From positions 3,504,001-3,568,000 of the forward strand of contig OZ345355.1 of assembly GCA_977006965.1 (NCBI GenBank): 64,000 nt of DNA, in the 5' to 3' direction. Shown piece after piece: positions 10,978 to 21,323 of this stretch (positions within the stretch are counted from its first letter, which is position 1; every line of letters starts with the position of its first letter). A program made the translations under genes and the position numbers. Source of the DNA: Phymatolithon calcareum (lineage: Eukaryota; Rhodophyta; Florideophyceae; Hapalidiales). The notes below the pieces were generated by a model. That model was not told the origin of the DNA, made no database searches, and saw nothing but the letters and a program-made list of their open reading frames with translations.

Positions 10978-13900
10978 TTAATTCTTCTCCGAAGCCGAGT
11001 CCTTCAGAGTGTTGAAGCCGTCGCGTACAGCCCATTGCTCGACAGGATGGTCAAGAATCCCGTCGATGATCATTCTTTCTAAAGCCTCGCAATGTCCGAT
11101 TTTAGTGAATGCGTCCGCCGTGTTATACTTGCTCCGAATGAATCCGATATCGGAGATCTCCAGGTTCCCGTATGCTTCACGCGCGGCGGCAAGATCAATC
11201 ATCAAACGTTTCTCAGTCGTGTAGGAGCTCTTCACCATAACGTCGAATAGTGATTTGGAAGCGGTCAGCATGGCAACTGGAATCGTCCGGTTCAGCGTAC
11301 GCTCGAGATCATGTTTAGTCAGGTACGCGATGTCGAATGCATCAGCGAAGCTGTACACTTCAGCACCTCAGACGGATCGAACCACGCGCTTGCTCTTGTA
11401 AGATCGATAGTGAAGCACATTGCACCGATTATTGCCATCGCACATGACAACTACGTAGCCCAACTGTGACGATGAGTCTCGATTGTTGGCAAACGATCCG
11501 TCTGAGTAAACCCGGAGATGCAGAGTATTCAAGTCAAGCTGGTGGTGTGTGATCCCTCGCTTCGGATCTCGCTTAATTGCCCGGACAGCCTTATTCAAAC
11601 AAGTGACATCATCAGCTGAGAAGACGAATTCGGTGACTTGGGCGAGCTGTGCGACAGCGCAGCATACATCAGGCCTTGTGTGTGTTAGCCAGCCGATTGC
11701 CATTAGTCTAGACTTGAAATCTCGGAAGGTTGCGTCTACTCCGAGTATTTGCAGTTTGTCGGCTTGCTTCTTTTGGTGTAAAAGGAAGCCATCGCTAAGC
11801 GTCTCGATCTCGATACCGGCAAACGTGAATGAATCGAACTCGCGCGGTCTGGACACGAACTTCTTCGAAGTTTCCTCGGACTCGTCCATAAACTCAGCCG
11901 TACCAGTGTGAATAGTATCATCCACATATGTGCCTGACAGACCAAATAGTTTGTTATTGACATGTTTGAAGAAGAGAGACATGTCGCCGATCATCTTCTG
12001 CATGCCGAGGTCTTCCCGGAGGTGCTTCTCGAGTGTGACATGCCAATAGTCGCCAGCGTCGGGGAGTCCATAAAGGGGCTTGAGAAGCTTCAAAAGCTGG
12101 TTCGGTGCGAGTTCAAACTCTTTCGTAGGTTTGATGTACACGTCTCGCATCATTGCATCTGCGCTTTGCAGGTATGCCTGATTAATTTCATGCGACCAGA
12201 CCCTGAAGCCAAAGAGTGCCCCAAGAGCAGTGATAAGTCGGATAGATGACTGCTTCATGGTCGTAGAGTTGTGGATAAAACAATGCTTTTCTTTGTCACG
12301 ATGACCCTGCACAACGTATCGTGCTTTGTAAATCGGCTCCTTGGTTTCCGAGTTCTTAATTGAAAGAACGAAGCGACCGCCTAACACATTCGCATCTTGT
12401 GGAATATCGTCTCCGATGACTACTGTCCAGGTTCCCTTCTCAATAAAGCCTTGGATCTCCTTTCGCTTCGCTTCAGTCCACTCCGGCAGTTTACAGCGAG
12501 GATCGGCTGGGTGCAGCACTTCCGTGATGAGGATGCGGAGCTTCTCATTGCACCTAGTGGACTTTCCCTCGATCTTTTTCTTCTTTCGAGGCGCGATGTG
12601 GGGGTTGCGACTTGGGTCGGTGAATGGCTCGAGCATGTTGCGGAAGCTCTCAAGGATAGCCTCACCTGAGAATACTTTCTCGGGTATGATCTGTGAGATG
12701 TTATGCTGCACGCGTTTACCATCTCGGTCGATGAAAATCTCTTTGTCCTGTACGTCGACGATAGTGTCTGGGCCGTGTATTTTCTTGTCACTTTCCCGAT
12801 AGACACGAACTTGATCACCAGGGGCAAGTATGTAGCTCGCAGCAGGTGGGGTTCGAGCACGCAGAGCTTCTCTGATACGGAGCTCGGAGGTGATGGTGGA
12901 CATCTCGGTGCGAGCAATGTCGAGAGCACGCATACGAGTCACTTGGTCTGGTAACTTAGCATTGACGGCCGGAAATCTCGTTACCATTCCGAAAACAAGC
13001 AGCGAAGGCACCAGACCGTTAGGTCCCATGGTGTCATTCATTGCTTTCTGAGCAAGTCGGAGAGCTACGTGGGGGACAATTTTCGGGATATCGTGTCGAA
13101 TCTTTGCGTAGATGCGTCGCAATGGCGCATGATAGCGTTCACCGATGCCGATAGAGTTGTGTGATTCCACTCCGGACAGTTGCAAAACTATACCGGTGGC
13201 TTCCGTGAGCTTTTGCCACTTTGCAGACGTAAACACTGATCCTTGGTCTGCACGAATACGGTTCGGGTAGCCAGCATAGAGAGTAGCCCACGCAGTTACA
13301 AAAGCCTTCCATACGTGATCCACAGTTTGACCGTTGAGAAATTGGCAGTTGCCGAAACCAGTGTGGGTGTCGACAATATGTAACAGCGCTTTTCCGTCAA
13401 TCCACATCAAATCCAATGCGAGCTCCTCATTGAAGACGACATGGTCATTCGGCATTGTCACACGGAAGCGCAATGGCTTCGGCGATATGCTTGTGCAGGC
13501 GCGACATGCTTTGCTGATTTCTTCAAGCAGCCGGTAGGTTTCGTGTGTTGCTGCATCGGGCTTGGCGCGTTTTATAAGGTTGTACAACTTCTGTGCCGAT
13601 GGGTGGAAGAACTGAAGATGCATTTTAGTCAGTTCCGCCCGTGTGTACAGAATCTCAGAGCAGTTCCATTTGTAGTAGAGGTGTCCGTGTTGACGGACAA
13701 GTGGAAGTGTCCAGCCACCCGCCTTGCATACCAAGCGGTTGACAGTGTTGTCAATGTACATCGAGTAGTCGTCTAGAAGGTCGAGGCCTATTAGAAACGG
13801 TATGTTGGCTTTTACAACATCGACAGTGCGACACATAACGGTGCCATCTCCAGCGGGAAGACGCAATGTGAGACAGCCCAAGCTTTGCTGCGTACCGCTT

Positions 13901-14184
13901 CCGAATCGGTATCCTTGACGAGAAGGCCGCAGCTTGTATGTGGTTCCGGTTGCTTTGCAGTATAGTTTAGCTTGTCGACGACCGATGACACACTTTTGTG
14001 CCCCTGTGTCCAGGCATCCGCCCCAGAACGAGTTTTCAACAGGCATTTCTCGACTGGAAAAATGTACGATGATGTCGGGAGGTTTGACTTCAGATTGAGC
14101 AATCAATTGTTCTTGGTTTGTGTGTGGCCTATAGCACGGGACCTGGCGGCCAGCTAAATCCCGTCCCCAAAAGGGAAATCCTCT
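10978..14184 (-). CDS. pol: Copia-1 pol polyprotein (protease-integrase-RT-RNase H), one in-frame TGA
   Basis: The pol frame is open from about 14,184 down to 10,978, apart from TGA at 11,370-11,368. In order: an aspartic protease (CLDTGAQKC); the integrase zinc-binding region with paired H and CRAC; the integrase core with its acidic triad (ALDLMWID, RADQGS, GERYH); RT with an intact TYVDDT; and RNase H (VYSDGSF). The tail after the TGA continues the RNase H domain in the same frame (GAEVYSFADAFD). There is no ATG near the 5' end of the frame, which overlaps the end of gag by about 30 nt in -1. Translation therefore probably depends on frameshifting. The TGA sits where a hydrophobic codon is usual, so it looks like a single nonsense mutation; readthrough cannot be excluded. 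Confidence 0.9.
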
Positions 14185-15797
14185 TCATCATGCGGCTCCG
14201 CAGATGACGCAGAAAACTTCACTGCTTGCTCGCGCAGGAAATTATATCGGTTGATATCTTCTTCAGTTTCATCGGCGTTCTGTGTTTCGCTGTGCCACAC
14301 GTGCAGGGCCTCAGCATCATTGGCGCTGCCAGTGCTTTCCTCGTCGTCGTCTGAGGAGGCTTCGCCGTGTGTGTTCTCTTCACATTTACCGAGCAGAACG
14401 CGAACTCGCGTCTCAGATTCCTCCATAGCGGCTTCGTCCGTTGTCGCGAAGAATGTGTTAACCTCTTTAGCAAACGTAAGAAGTACCTTCTTGTATCCCT
14501 GCTTGTTGTCCGGTTTCATACCCTTCTTCTTGTTGTAATGGGCGACCATATTAGCAGCGATCTTTTTATGATCACGCGGTTTCCTGCAGTCCCTTAATCT
14601 GTGTCCTGCTGCGCCACAGTTCCAACAGAGTGCGCCAGTGGTCGACGAAAACATGTTCCTTTGCCTCTTGCGAAGGTCGTTTCCATATCGAGCTTGCCAG
14701 AAGATTTCGTTGGTCGGTTTTTCGTCGGAACATACGGAGTTTCCCATAGTATCAAGCTCCTTCTCATCGACAAAGTTCTGCAGGTGCACGGATAGTTTGT
14801 GACAAAACTGGGGAAAAGTTTTAACAGACTCATTGATTTCCGCCACAGCAGCGCGAGCCCATGATTTCCCGATGACTGCTCGGCGGAGGAGTTCAATTTC
14901 ATACGCTTCATTGTGGTACGCCTCGGGGATCTGTGGGAAGAATCGCTCAATCGTGTCAATGAGTTTTACCAGTGCATCATTCAGGTTGTCATCTTGTCCG
15001 ACAAACTTGTCAAAGCGGAGACCAGATAGAAAGTTGTTGATCCGAGACTGCTGTGCGTCGCTGACGAATCGAGTCTGAATGGCACTGCACGCTTCCTCAT
15101 AAGTGGACATCTTTCCCTTGAGGTCAGTTGCGAAGTAGCGGGCAGCAGCGCCCTTGAGAATAGCAGGGAAGCACAGTAACTTCTGCTGCGGTGTGAGTTG
15201 GAACGCCTCGCACACACTCTCATACTTGAGCTTGGCGTCCTTCCAGCTCTCAGATATTCCTCCGCCATATTTCGTCTTGTCATCCCGGTAATTGGAATAA
15301 ACGTCGGAGCTGGAGCGATCACGGTGATATGGGTCTGGGCTCTCCCTTGCTACTGCTCCATGTGCAGAGGGTGTCGAAGCTGTGCGGGCTGGGTCGCTCA
15401 GCGGATCGTACTGCTTATAGTTCTCTATAAGGCGGAGAGCGAGGATTCGCTCTTCCTCATATTCGGCACTGGAATAGAGGAAGCGAGCAATTCTGCGCGA
15501 ATTAAGTTTCTTTCCATCGTCGGGGTCCGGAAGTTTCACATGGTACCTTTCCAGAAGCTTGCGTAGCTGCCTGTAGTACTCTGGAGTGCTAAGGACATTC
15601 GGGTGAAACAGGCGTCCCGGCAGGTGCACTTCTTGGATCATCTCGGTCAACTTCTTTCCGGTCACTAGGTCTCCTTCCTCATCCATAAAGGCGCGAATGC
15701 CGGCCACGAGTGCACGTTGCTCGGGGTTGACAGGCTCCAATCCATTGCAAAATGGAACGCGAGGAGATGCGACAGGGGTGTTCCAGTCCGGCTCCAT
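14154..15797 (-). CDS. gag: Copia-1 gag
   Basis: The frame stays open upstream into the LTR, but the plausible start is the ATG at 15,797-15,795 (MEPDWNTPVAS), giving about 547 residues. Near the C-terminus is one CCHC zinc knuckle, CWNCGAAGHRLRDC (CX2CX4HX4C), which binds the RNA genome in the particle. An acidic Ser/Glu/Asp-rich tail follows. The stop is TAG at 14,156-14,154. The pol frame starts immediately upstream in -1, so gag and gag-pol would be made from one RNA. Confidence 0.88.
   Translation of the reverse strand: MEPDWNTPVASPRVPFCNGLEPVNPEQRALVAGIRAFMDEEGDLVTGKKLTEMIQEVHLPGRLFHPNVLSTPEYYRQLRKLLERYHVKLPDPDDGKKLNSRRIARFLYSSAEYEEERILALRLIENYKQYDPLSDPARTASTPSAHGAVARESPDPYHRDRSSSDVYSNYRDDKTKYGGGISESWKDAKLKYESVCEAFQLTPQQKLLCFPAILKGAAARYFATDLKGKMSTYEEACSAIQTRFVSDAQQSRINNFLSGLRFDKFVGQDDNLNDALVKLIDTIERFFPQIPEAYHNEAYEIELLRRAVIGKSWARAAVAEINESVKTFPQFCHKLSVHLQNFVDEKELDTMGNSVCSDEKPTNEIFWQARYGNDLRKRQRNMFSSTTGALCWNCGAAGHRLRDCRKPRDHKKIAANMVAHYNKKKGMKPDNKQGYKKVLLTFAKEVNTFFATTDEAAMEESETRVRVLLGKCEENTHGEASSDDDEESTGSANDAEALHVWHSETQNADETEEDINRYNFLREQAVKFSASSAEPHDEEDFPFGDGI
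14172..14178 (-). promoter_or_regulatory. candidate -1 frameshift heptamer at the gag/pol junction
   Basis: On the minus strand the gag codons read T TTC CCT, a TTTCCCT heptamer of the X XXY YYZ class, correctly phased. It lies 15 nt before the gag stop codon. The pol frame is -1 and opens only about 30 nt before the gag stop, so the site falls in the one short window where a shift would work. Confidence 0.5.
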
Positions 15798-16105
15798 AGC
15801 GAGAAGATAGCGGTGAAGCGCGATGTGGAAGTTTCGCAATGGGGAAGAGTAGTTGCAGCGAATGTGGAAGTTTTGGCCAGAGTTCTGGTTTAATGGAACT
15901 CGATAAAATACAGTTATTATACCTCTCGAATGATGTGTCGAAAGGACGTATAAGCACAAAGAGCTTGACAATGGAAAGCAATTTTCGTAGTCTCGAGAGG
16001 ACCGTGATGACATTGTAGCAAACGGACTTGCTGAATGCTTAAAGTGATATTCTTCCAAGCAAAACGTCAAGATCAACGTTATACCCGTTCGAACTAAATC
16101 GCGAT

Positions 16106-16598
16106 TGTCGTTCAGAACGAAGTAACTGAACACTGAAAATGAAATGGGGATCTTCTTGACTTGAACGAATATGGAATTGCCAGTGGCGCTGATCCAGCGG
16201 TTGACGGATGCGGTATCCCGCTACAATCCTGTAGCGCCTCACGGCGATAGCCTGTTGCAGCGCTCAAGCCGAGCACTCAATATTTCCTTGGTTCAAATCG
16301 TTGCCTCCTTTACTGATATCGGACAAGTTAAGCGGTCCGCTTATCTATCAGACAAACTAAAGGAGATAATGCTAACGTAGAACGCTTACGTATCATGGTC
16401 GAAGCTTCTAACAGTCACGACCGTGGGGGATCAAAACAACAAAAACATAAACAAACAATAGCAAAATACAATTCAAAGTGCAAGCGATGCGGTAAAGGTC
16501 GCTTCACAAACGCAAGTCATTGATCGCGACGTTTCGTACAGAACGCGAGAAGAACTCTCGCCATCCTACGTCAGTTCTCAGATACTGTTTGACCAACA
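16106..16598 (-). repeat. 5' LTR of Copia-1
   Basis: This is the second copy of the Copia-1 LTR, containing the putative promoter. The sequence just inside it on the minus strand (ATCGCGATTTAGTTCGAAC) is where a primer-binding site should be. It does not start with TGG, so if it primes, it may use an internal tRNA region. Confidence 0.93.
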
Positions 16599-17023
16599 AT
16601 CTCTTCTACTCTGAAAAACGAGGATATCGTAAATTTGATGATCCAGTTAACTAGGATTGACTGAATGGAAGAAGTGGGGCTTTCCAAAATAAACCTTATC
16701 AAAAAAAGTTTTGCTCAGTACAATTAAACTTTGAACTCTACTGCGCCAAAGCCCTTCATGAATCATACTGAATCATTTGTCCCACTCGTTGATACTGTAC
16801 AGTAACCATTTCTGCAAGCACAGCAAGACCAGCACAGAGGCTGCGCTATTTCCGATCACCACTGTGAACACCACACCAAAACTGGAATTTAGTGTCCCAG
16901 GTAAAATTCATTAGCAAAGGACTTTACAGTAATACTCGAAAAGAAGCTCGCGGGAAGTGAGCAGCAACATTTTACAAAAATTGATGAAAGAACGCTGTAA
17001 ATTTGTTTCACATTTTCTTTATT

Positions 17024-18457
17024 TCAATATTCAGGAACAAGGCCACAGTATTCCTCAGGGTGTTTTTCAACAATATCTTGCAAGTAATCGAACAGCTGCT
17101 CCTTTTTCCACGTTCCATCTGTATCTAGTGCAAGACCACAACGTATCATAGCCTTGCGTACAATCGGAATACCGTTTTCATCCTGCATGCTGTTCACCTT
17201 TTCCACGCATCGCACCGCGAGTTTCAAATAATATGTCTTACCAGGGTTGTTGAGTTTGCCGGAAGCACCTGGACCGGATGCCCAATCTCCCTCTTCCATG
17301 CGCTGCAATTTCTCTGCCTCCCATTCCTCTCGCCATACAGCTTTGATTTTTTGAATAACAAAAGAATCCAAAGGCTGACACATATGCGTGCTGTTCGGTG
17401 GAAGATACCGAATCTTAGTGTTGATAGAGTTCAATGATTCCACCTGTTGCGGCGTTTCATTGTGACCAGAGCAATTGTCCATGAACAAGGATCTCGTCCG
17501 ACCAATAGGGTCACTTGAAATGGCTCGCGGTTCGTTTAACCACTGGTTGAAAACATTTTTGTCCATCCAACCCCTCGGCCCGGTTCTGTATGAAACACCG
17601 GGTACATTGTCAGGAACACCTAGTATGGGATAGTTTCGGTTCCTGTTGCGAAAAATCATAAATGGTGCTTCAATTTTGGCGTTCACTCCTCCACTGATAC
17701 GCAAAACCATAGTCATACCTTCCCCGCCTGAGACAACGTCCGCATAGTTCACTTTCTTGCATCCATACACTCCAAGAGAGTAATGGTCATCCATGTTAAA
17801 AATAAAGTGCGTCTCATCCATGTTCTCCACCATGTTCTCGTCCAGCACACCATCTGAAAATTCGCGCTCCAATTGGCCGAGATGATGGGAAATCAACTTC
17901 TCGGTGTATATGTTATGGGCGTTGCACCGTTGCAAAGAGCCGGACTGCTTTCGTATGACGATGTTGCATCTGTTCATGAACGATTGGATCCAGTTGTCCG
18001 TCACATGTGTAATGATTGGGCGATGAGTACGATCGTCAAGGTCGGTTGACACAAATGGAGATGTGGGGTCGGAGAGTGTACGGAGTGCAATATGTTTCAA
18101 AAGCCGTCTGCTTAACTGGACACCAGCAGCGCTCAGTCTTTCAAATTCTTCCAGTAGGACAGAGTGTAAATAGTCCACCCATGCATATCGCTTTCTTCCA
18201 CGACCAGTTAAAGCTTTGATAGGCACACGTCTTTGCGAAACTCCAATGGAACGTCTTGATTGGATGAACATAGCCTTATCCTCTGGTGTGGTCAGTTTTT
18301 GAAGATAAGATTGGCGACTGTTCCACCAACGGATTGCTTTCTTCCGATTGGCTCCATATGACTTCATATCCGTTACTCGGAAGATGGTTGGAAAGTGCTG
18401 CACAGTGCGAGCGCCAATTGCGTCATCACTTCCCGAGGTTTCGACCTCGTTAATCAT
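17024..18457 (-). CDS. pogo-like DDE transposase (N-terminus disrupted)
   Basis: This 477-residue ORF carries the DDE_1 endonuclease core found in pogo, Jerky and CENP-B-derived proteins: NMDETHF (first Asp), SLFMDNCSGHN (second Asp) and YLPPNSTHMCQPLD (third Asp). The enzyme cuts and joins element ends at TA targets. The N-terminal region includes RKAIRWWNSR. The visible ATG (MINEVETSG) is not the true start: coding continues upstream (from about 18,765) but is broken by a 164-bp tandem duplication that shifts the frame. One copy of the unit would give about 525-530 residues. Confidence 0.85.
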   Translation of the reverse strand: MINEVETSGSDDAIGARTVQHFPTIFRVTDMKSYGANRKKAIRWWNSRQSYLQKLTTPEDKAMFIQSRRSIGVSQRRVPIKALTGRGRKRYAWVDYLHSVLLEEFERLSAAGVQLSRRLLKHIALRTLSDPTSPFVSTDLDDRTHRPIITHVTDNWIQSFMNRCNIVIRKQSGSLQRCNAHNIYTEKLISHHLGQLEREFSDGVLDENMVENMDETHFIFNMDDHYSLGVYGCKKVNYADVVSGGEGMTMVLRISGGVNAKIEAPFMIFRNRNRNYPILGVPDNVPGVSYRTGPRGWMDKNVFNQWLNEPRAISSDPIGRTRSLFMDNCSGHNETPQQVESLNSINTKIRYLPPNSTHMCQPLDSFVIQKIKAVWREEWEAEKLQRMEEGDWASGPGASGKLNNPGKTYYLKLAVRCVEKVNSMQDENGIPIVRKAMIRCGLALDTDGTWKKEQLFDYLQDIVEKHPEEYCGLVPEY

Positions 18458-18718
18458 CCATAGAATAACTGCCTTCCTTTGGGACTTAGTTGAAACAACC
18501 TGAGTCCTCCGACAAGAAGATGGGTGATGTTGATTGGTTGAGGGCGGTACATAGGAAAGTGCTGCACAGTGCGAGCGCCAATTGCGTCATCACTTCCCGA
18601 GGTTTCGACCTCGTTAATCATCCATAGAATAACTGCCTTCCTTTGGGACTTAGTTGAAACAACCTGAGTCCTCCGACAAGAAGATGGGTGATGTTGATTG
18701 GTTGAGGGCGGTACATTG
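18391..18718. repeat. 164-bp tandem duplication in the transposase gene
   Basis: The unit from gaaagtgctg (18,391-18,554) is repeated head to tail at 18,555-18,718, essentially identical. Because 164 is not a multiple of 3, the duplication breaks the reading frame near the transposase N-terminus. Its near-perfect identity implies a recent event or an assembly artefact. Confidence 0.9.
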
Positions 18719-19007
18719 GTGGCAGAGTTGGACATTCTCGGTCTCAAACGAGCGGCGCTTTGCAAGATCGAGAGTATGGTGGAATGGTTGAGTGGGGCTA
18801 TCTGCGACTCTCGGAAGAGATTTAGTCCTTATATGCTTTACTCATGCATAAGCGCAACAAGGCTTAACTAATGCATATTGATACATTCTATATGGAAAGT
18901 ATATGAAAGTCAATATCATCCAATGATTCTGCACCATCATTTCTAAACACAACCAGCTGCCTCTGGTGCTTCGAGGAGCAGCGCCGTTGGTCAATAGCAT
19001 TACTGTA

Positions 19008-20010
19008 AACGGGGCCTGTTTCGTGAAACGTTTTTTGTCATGACGCGTTATCTTAAGAGCCAGCTTTCAGGAAGTCAGCATCTTCAAATTCTATCATTAG
19101 CGCCATTTTGTGTGTAAATTAAGAAAAAATTAGAAAAGGAAGGTTTTAGACGTAAGCTATCCATCTGGCGACATTTTCAATGAGTGGCGTTTACCTGCGC
19201 TGACGCAATGTGACTGAGCATTTCCCGAACAACCCTCTTTGGATCTCGCGTATAGGACAAATTAATGTCTGTTTCGCCCCTGCCTAGAAGATTGAACCCG
19301 AGACCTCATGACACATCACTGCGCACAGATAACCGACTATCCAGATTCCCGGAATTTATGTGAGTCCATTCGGCTACCTTGTTTCAATGGGAGTTATGTT
19401 TCGTATATAAACTAAAGTGCTTCCAAGTAGATAATCTTGCAGCTTCTGTAAGATCTAACGTATTTTGGAGGAGGAGCCTATTGAAAGTTTCAGAGACAAT
19501 TTTAATTTTGTAGGCGATATTTTTATTTATTTGGAAAAGTTCTCAGAGCTCATGGAGTATTACAACCCCTATAGGACCCCTCGCACAACTTACGATATGG
19601 TTATTCTTACAGTGCAGACCCTGGGACACTAAATTCCATTTTTGGTGTACCGAGCGCTACTGTGGAACTTTTTGCAGAAAAAATACTGTACCGGTACTTA
19701 ATTGCAAGCTTATTTACTGAATAACAAGCTGGCTACTGAATCCTATTCAGCACACCGCGTTCATTCACATTCCTCTTCCGATAGGCTAACAGTGATGGCT
19801 CATCTGTACACACACCCTCAACTCTTGCCACCCTTCCATGTACACGTTTTCGGAAGGCTATATTGTTCGCTTGCTTTTCGCCGTACAGATGCTCTCCCCT
19901 ATCCGTAGTTTTCACAGCAGTATTTATGTCCACCAGAACTGGAACAGGTTACATTGTAATCCGCACACTCGTTCCATGTTGGACATCTCGGCACTGCCCT
20001 TTACCATCAT
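19008..20010. other. no confident gene
   Basis: AT-rich sequence with short ORFs only. The part nearest 20,010 could belong to the dehydrogenase remnant described next, but I see no continuation of that domain. Confidence 0.3.
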
Positions 20011-20377
20011 GTCCCGTAGCACGTATGTCCGGGTGTCAGCCCCTAGTTGGCATTGATGATCCTGTCACATGTGCGTGCGATAGTTTTGAATGTGCGTTCC
20101 GCGTCGATTTCCATTCCATCTCGGAGGCTGATCTCCTATACCAACAGGTCCACCTGATTCCAATAGCTAGTCTTCATAGCATTAAAGGAGTTGTGGAAAA
20201 ACTTCATGATATTGGCCTCGTCGATGGTGCAAAAGCTTGTATGGTCGGAGGCAATGAAGTGCTGCCGGAATCGGTAACAGTCGCCTATCTCGTGCGCGTT
20301 GTCGAACCCAACACTACTTGCGATGGCGACGTTGCATCTTTCATAGCAGACCGGGCGCGAAGGAACTCTTGACTTTG
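20011..20377 (-). pseudogene. nucleotide-sugar 6-dehydrogenase fragment (UDP-glucose/GDP-mannose type)
   Basis: On the minus strand one frame reads like the central domain of UDP-glucose/GDP-mannose dehydrogenases: SVGFDNAHEIG, then EANIMKFFHNSFNAMKTSYWN (the conserved N-rich helix), then RIINAN and LTPGHTCYG (the PG..YGG region). These enzymes oxidise a nucleotide sugar to a uronate for wall or matrix polysaccharides. The frame contains in-frame TAG stops (after QVDLLV, and after RIINAN) and no start, and the fragment covers roughly a quarter of a full enzyme. I infer a decayed gene copy. The catalytic cysteine region is not recognisable. Confidence 0.5.
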
Positions 20378-20702
20378 ACGTTTATCGATATTGACGCGCA
20401 AAACTCTCTTCACTGAAAGATTCCGTCCGTTTAAAAATAAATGGGTGTTTATTGGCAATTTTAGAAATATGATCTTCAGCCTTCTGTTGAATCGTTACTA
20501 ATTATTTAAATATTCCTTGCAGTACTCTCTGAAAGTCAAAATCGAAGCAGTCTTTGGACGGTTATTAACCACCTGGATTTAATTGGAAGCTGAGGGTTGC
20601 AGCCTCCTAGTTGAATATGTATTGGACTAATGAAAGTACCAAAAACTAAACAAACCTGTACACCTCACGCTACTTCCCTCTTCTCAGGAAAACTCCAATG
20701 AA

Positions 20703-21323
20703 ATGGAGCCAAACAGCTTGTATTTATCACGCAGGATTCTTCCAAAAGGTCAATCATTTAAGCGTCACCACTTCTCCAATGTTCCTGAATCACGCGTAAT
20801 TCTTTTCCAGCACATCAACGGCAGTGTAGAGAGGGAATCAATTGAACAACATATTGTGGAAGGAGAGGTATCGAGGCCCAAGAAGAAATTTTCCTGTAGC
20901 GCGTCCGCAATTCGAAAGAGAAAATCTAGAAACAATCCAAGTATTCGACATAATGAAAATAAAAGGCGGAACAAGAAGAATGCGGAGAGAAGGAAAGATC
21001 CTTTTCATGATCAACGTCTAGCGAGGCGAAGAGAGGCTCATAGGAGAAGAAAGGCAGATAGACAGGTACAGGAATTGGACTTACTGAAAGTCCCTCCGTC
21101 AAGGAATGCTTTGTCACGATTTGCATCCCCAAATGAATGCGAAGGAGTGTATTACCAAACTATGGACAGAAAAATTACGGAAAGACGAACAATCAGACAT
21201 GTGTACAAATCTAAAGAAAACGTCCCCATCGAAGGAGTGCAAGCTAGAGAAAATATAATTTCAGTAAGGTACGTTTCTGGAGAGCCTGATTCTACTGAGC
21301 GCATAAACGTATTAGGGAGTTAA
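20703..21323 (+). CDS. hypothetical basic protein
   Basis: A 206-residue ATG-initiated ORF that I do not recognise. Residues ~60-125 are very rich in Arg and Lys (AIRKRKSRNN, RRREAHRRRKADRQ), resembling a basic nuclear or nucleic-acid-binding segment. No zinc finger or coiled-coil heptads are clear. Its last ~30 nt overlap a pseudogene frame on the other strand. It could be a host gene or an accessory ORF of a mobile element. Confidence 0.45.
   Translation: MEPNSLYLSRRILPKGQSFKRHHFSNVPESRVILFQHINGSVERESIEQHIVEGEVSRPKKKFSCSASAIRKRKSRNNPSIRHNENKRRNKKNAERRKDPFHDQRLARRREAHRRRKADRQVQELDLLKVPPSRNALSRFASPNECEGVYYQTMDRKITERRTIRHVYKSKENVPIEGVQARENIISVRYVSGEPDSTERINVLGS

Larger units (their letters stand above)
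10452..16598 (-). mobile_element. Ty1/copia retrotransposon, nearly intact (Copia-1)
   Basis: The element is 6,147 bp on the minus strand, with LTRs of 488 and 493 bp that differ by a few substitutions and a 5-bp indel. A perfect 5-bp target duplication, ATCTC, lies at 10,447-10,451 and 16,599-16,603. LTRs begin TG and end CA. A purine-rich tract on the minus strand abuts the 3' LTR. Domain order is gag, protease, integrase, RT, RNase H: integrase precedes RT, which defines Copia. High LTR identity and intact catalytic motifs suggest a recent insertion. Two oddities are pol in the -1 frame relative to gag and one in-frame TGA in RNase H. Confidence 0.93.
10025..16663. mobile_element. pogo/Tigger-like non-autonomous DNA element carrying the Copia-1 insertion
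   Basis: The left end reads CAGTCAATCCT then TGATAACTGGAT, preceded by TA. The right end, read on the minus strand, is CAGTCAATCCT then AGTTAACTGGAT. About 22 of the first 25 bases match in inverted orientation. Ends starting CAGT next to TA are typical of Tc1/mariner/pogo elements. Without the Copia insertion (6,147 bp plus one 5-bp target copy) the element would be only about 490 bp, too small for a transposase, so it is MITE-like. The right flank is AA instead of TA, so one target base has changed or my boundary is slightly off. Confidence 0.55.
16927..19005 (-). mobile_element. pogo/Tc1-mariner-type DNA transposon
   Basis: The element encodes a DDE transposase on the minus strand. It is bounded by CAGTAATACT on the left and, inverted, CAGTAATGCT on the right, each flanked by TA (16,925-16,926 and 19,006-19,007). 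Short CAGT-initial inverted ends with a TA target are characteristic of Tc1/mariner-pogo elements. The terminal repeats are only about 10 bp with one mismatch, so the boundaries are moderately certain. Confidence 0.6.

Noticed and set aside
12341-12802. Plus-strand ORFs of 90-153 codons between 11.5 and 14.1 kb
   Set aside because: They are antisense shadows of the Copia-1 pol gene.
15798-16133. Long N-terminal extension of Copia-1 gag
   Set aside because: It starts at a non-ATG codon and runs into the LTR; the first sensible start is the ATG at 15,797.
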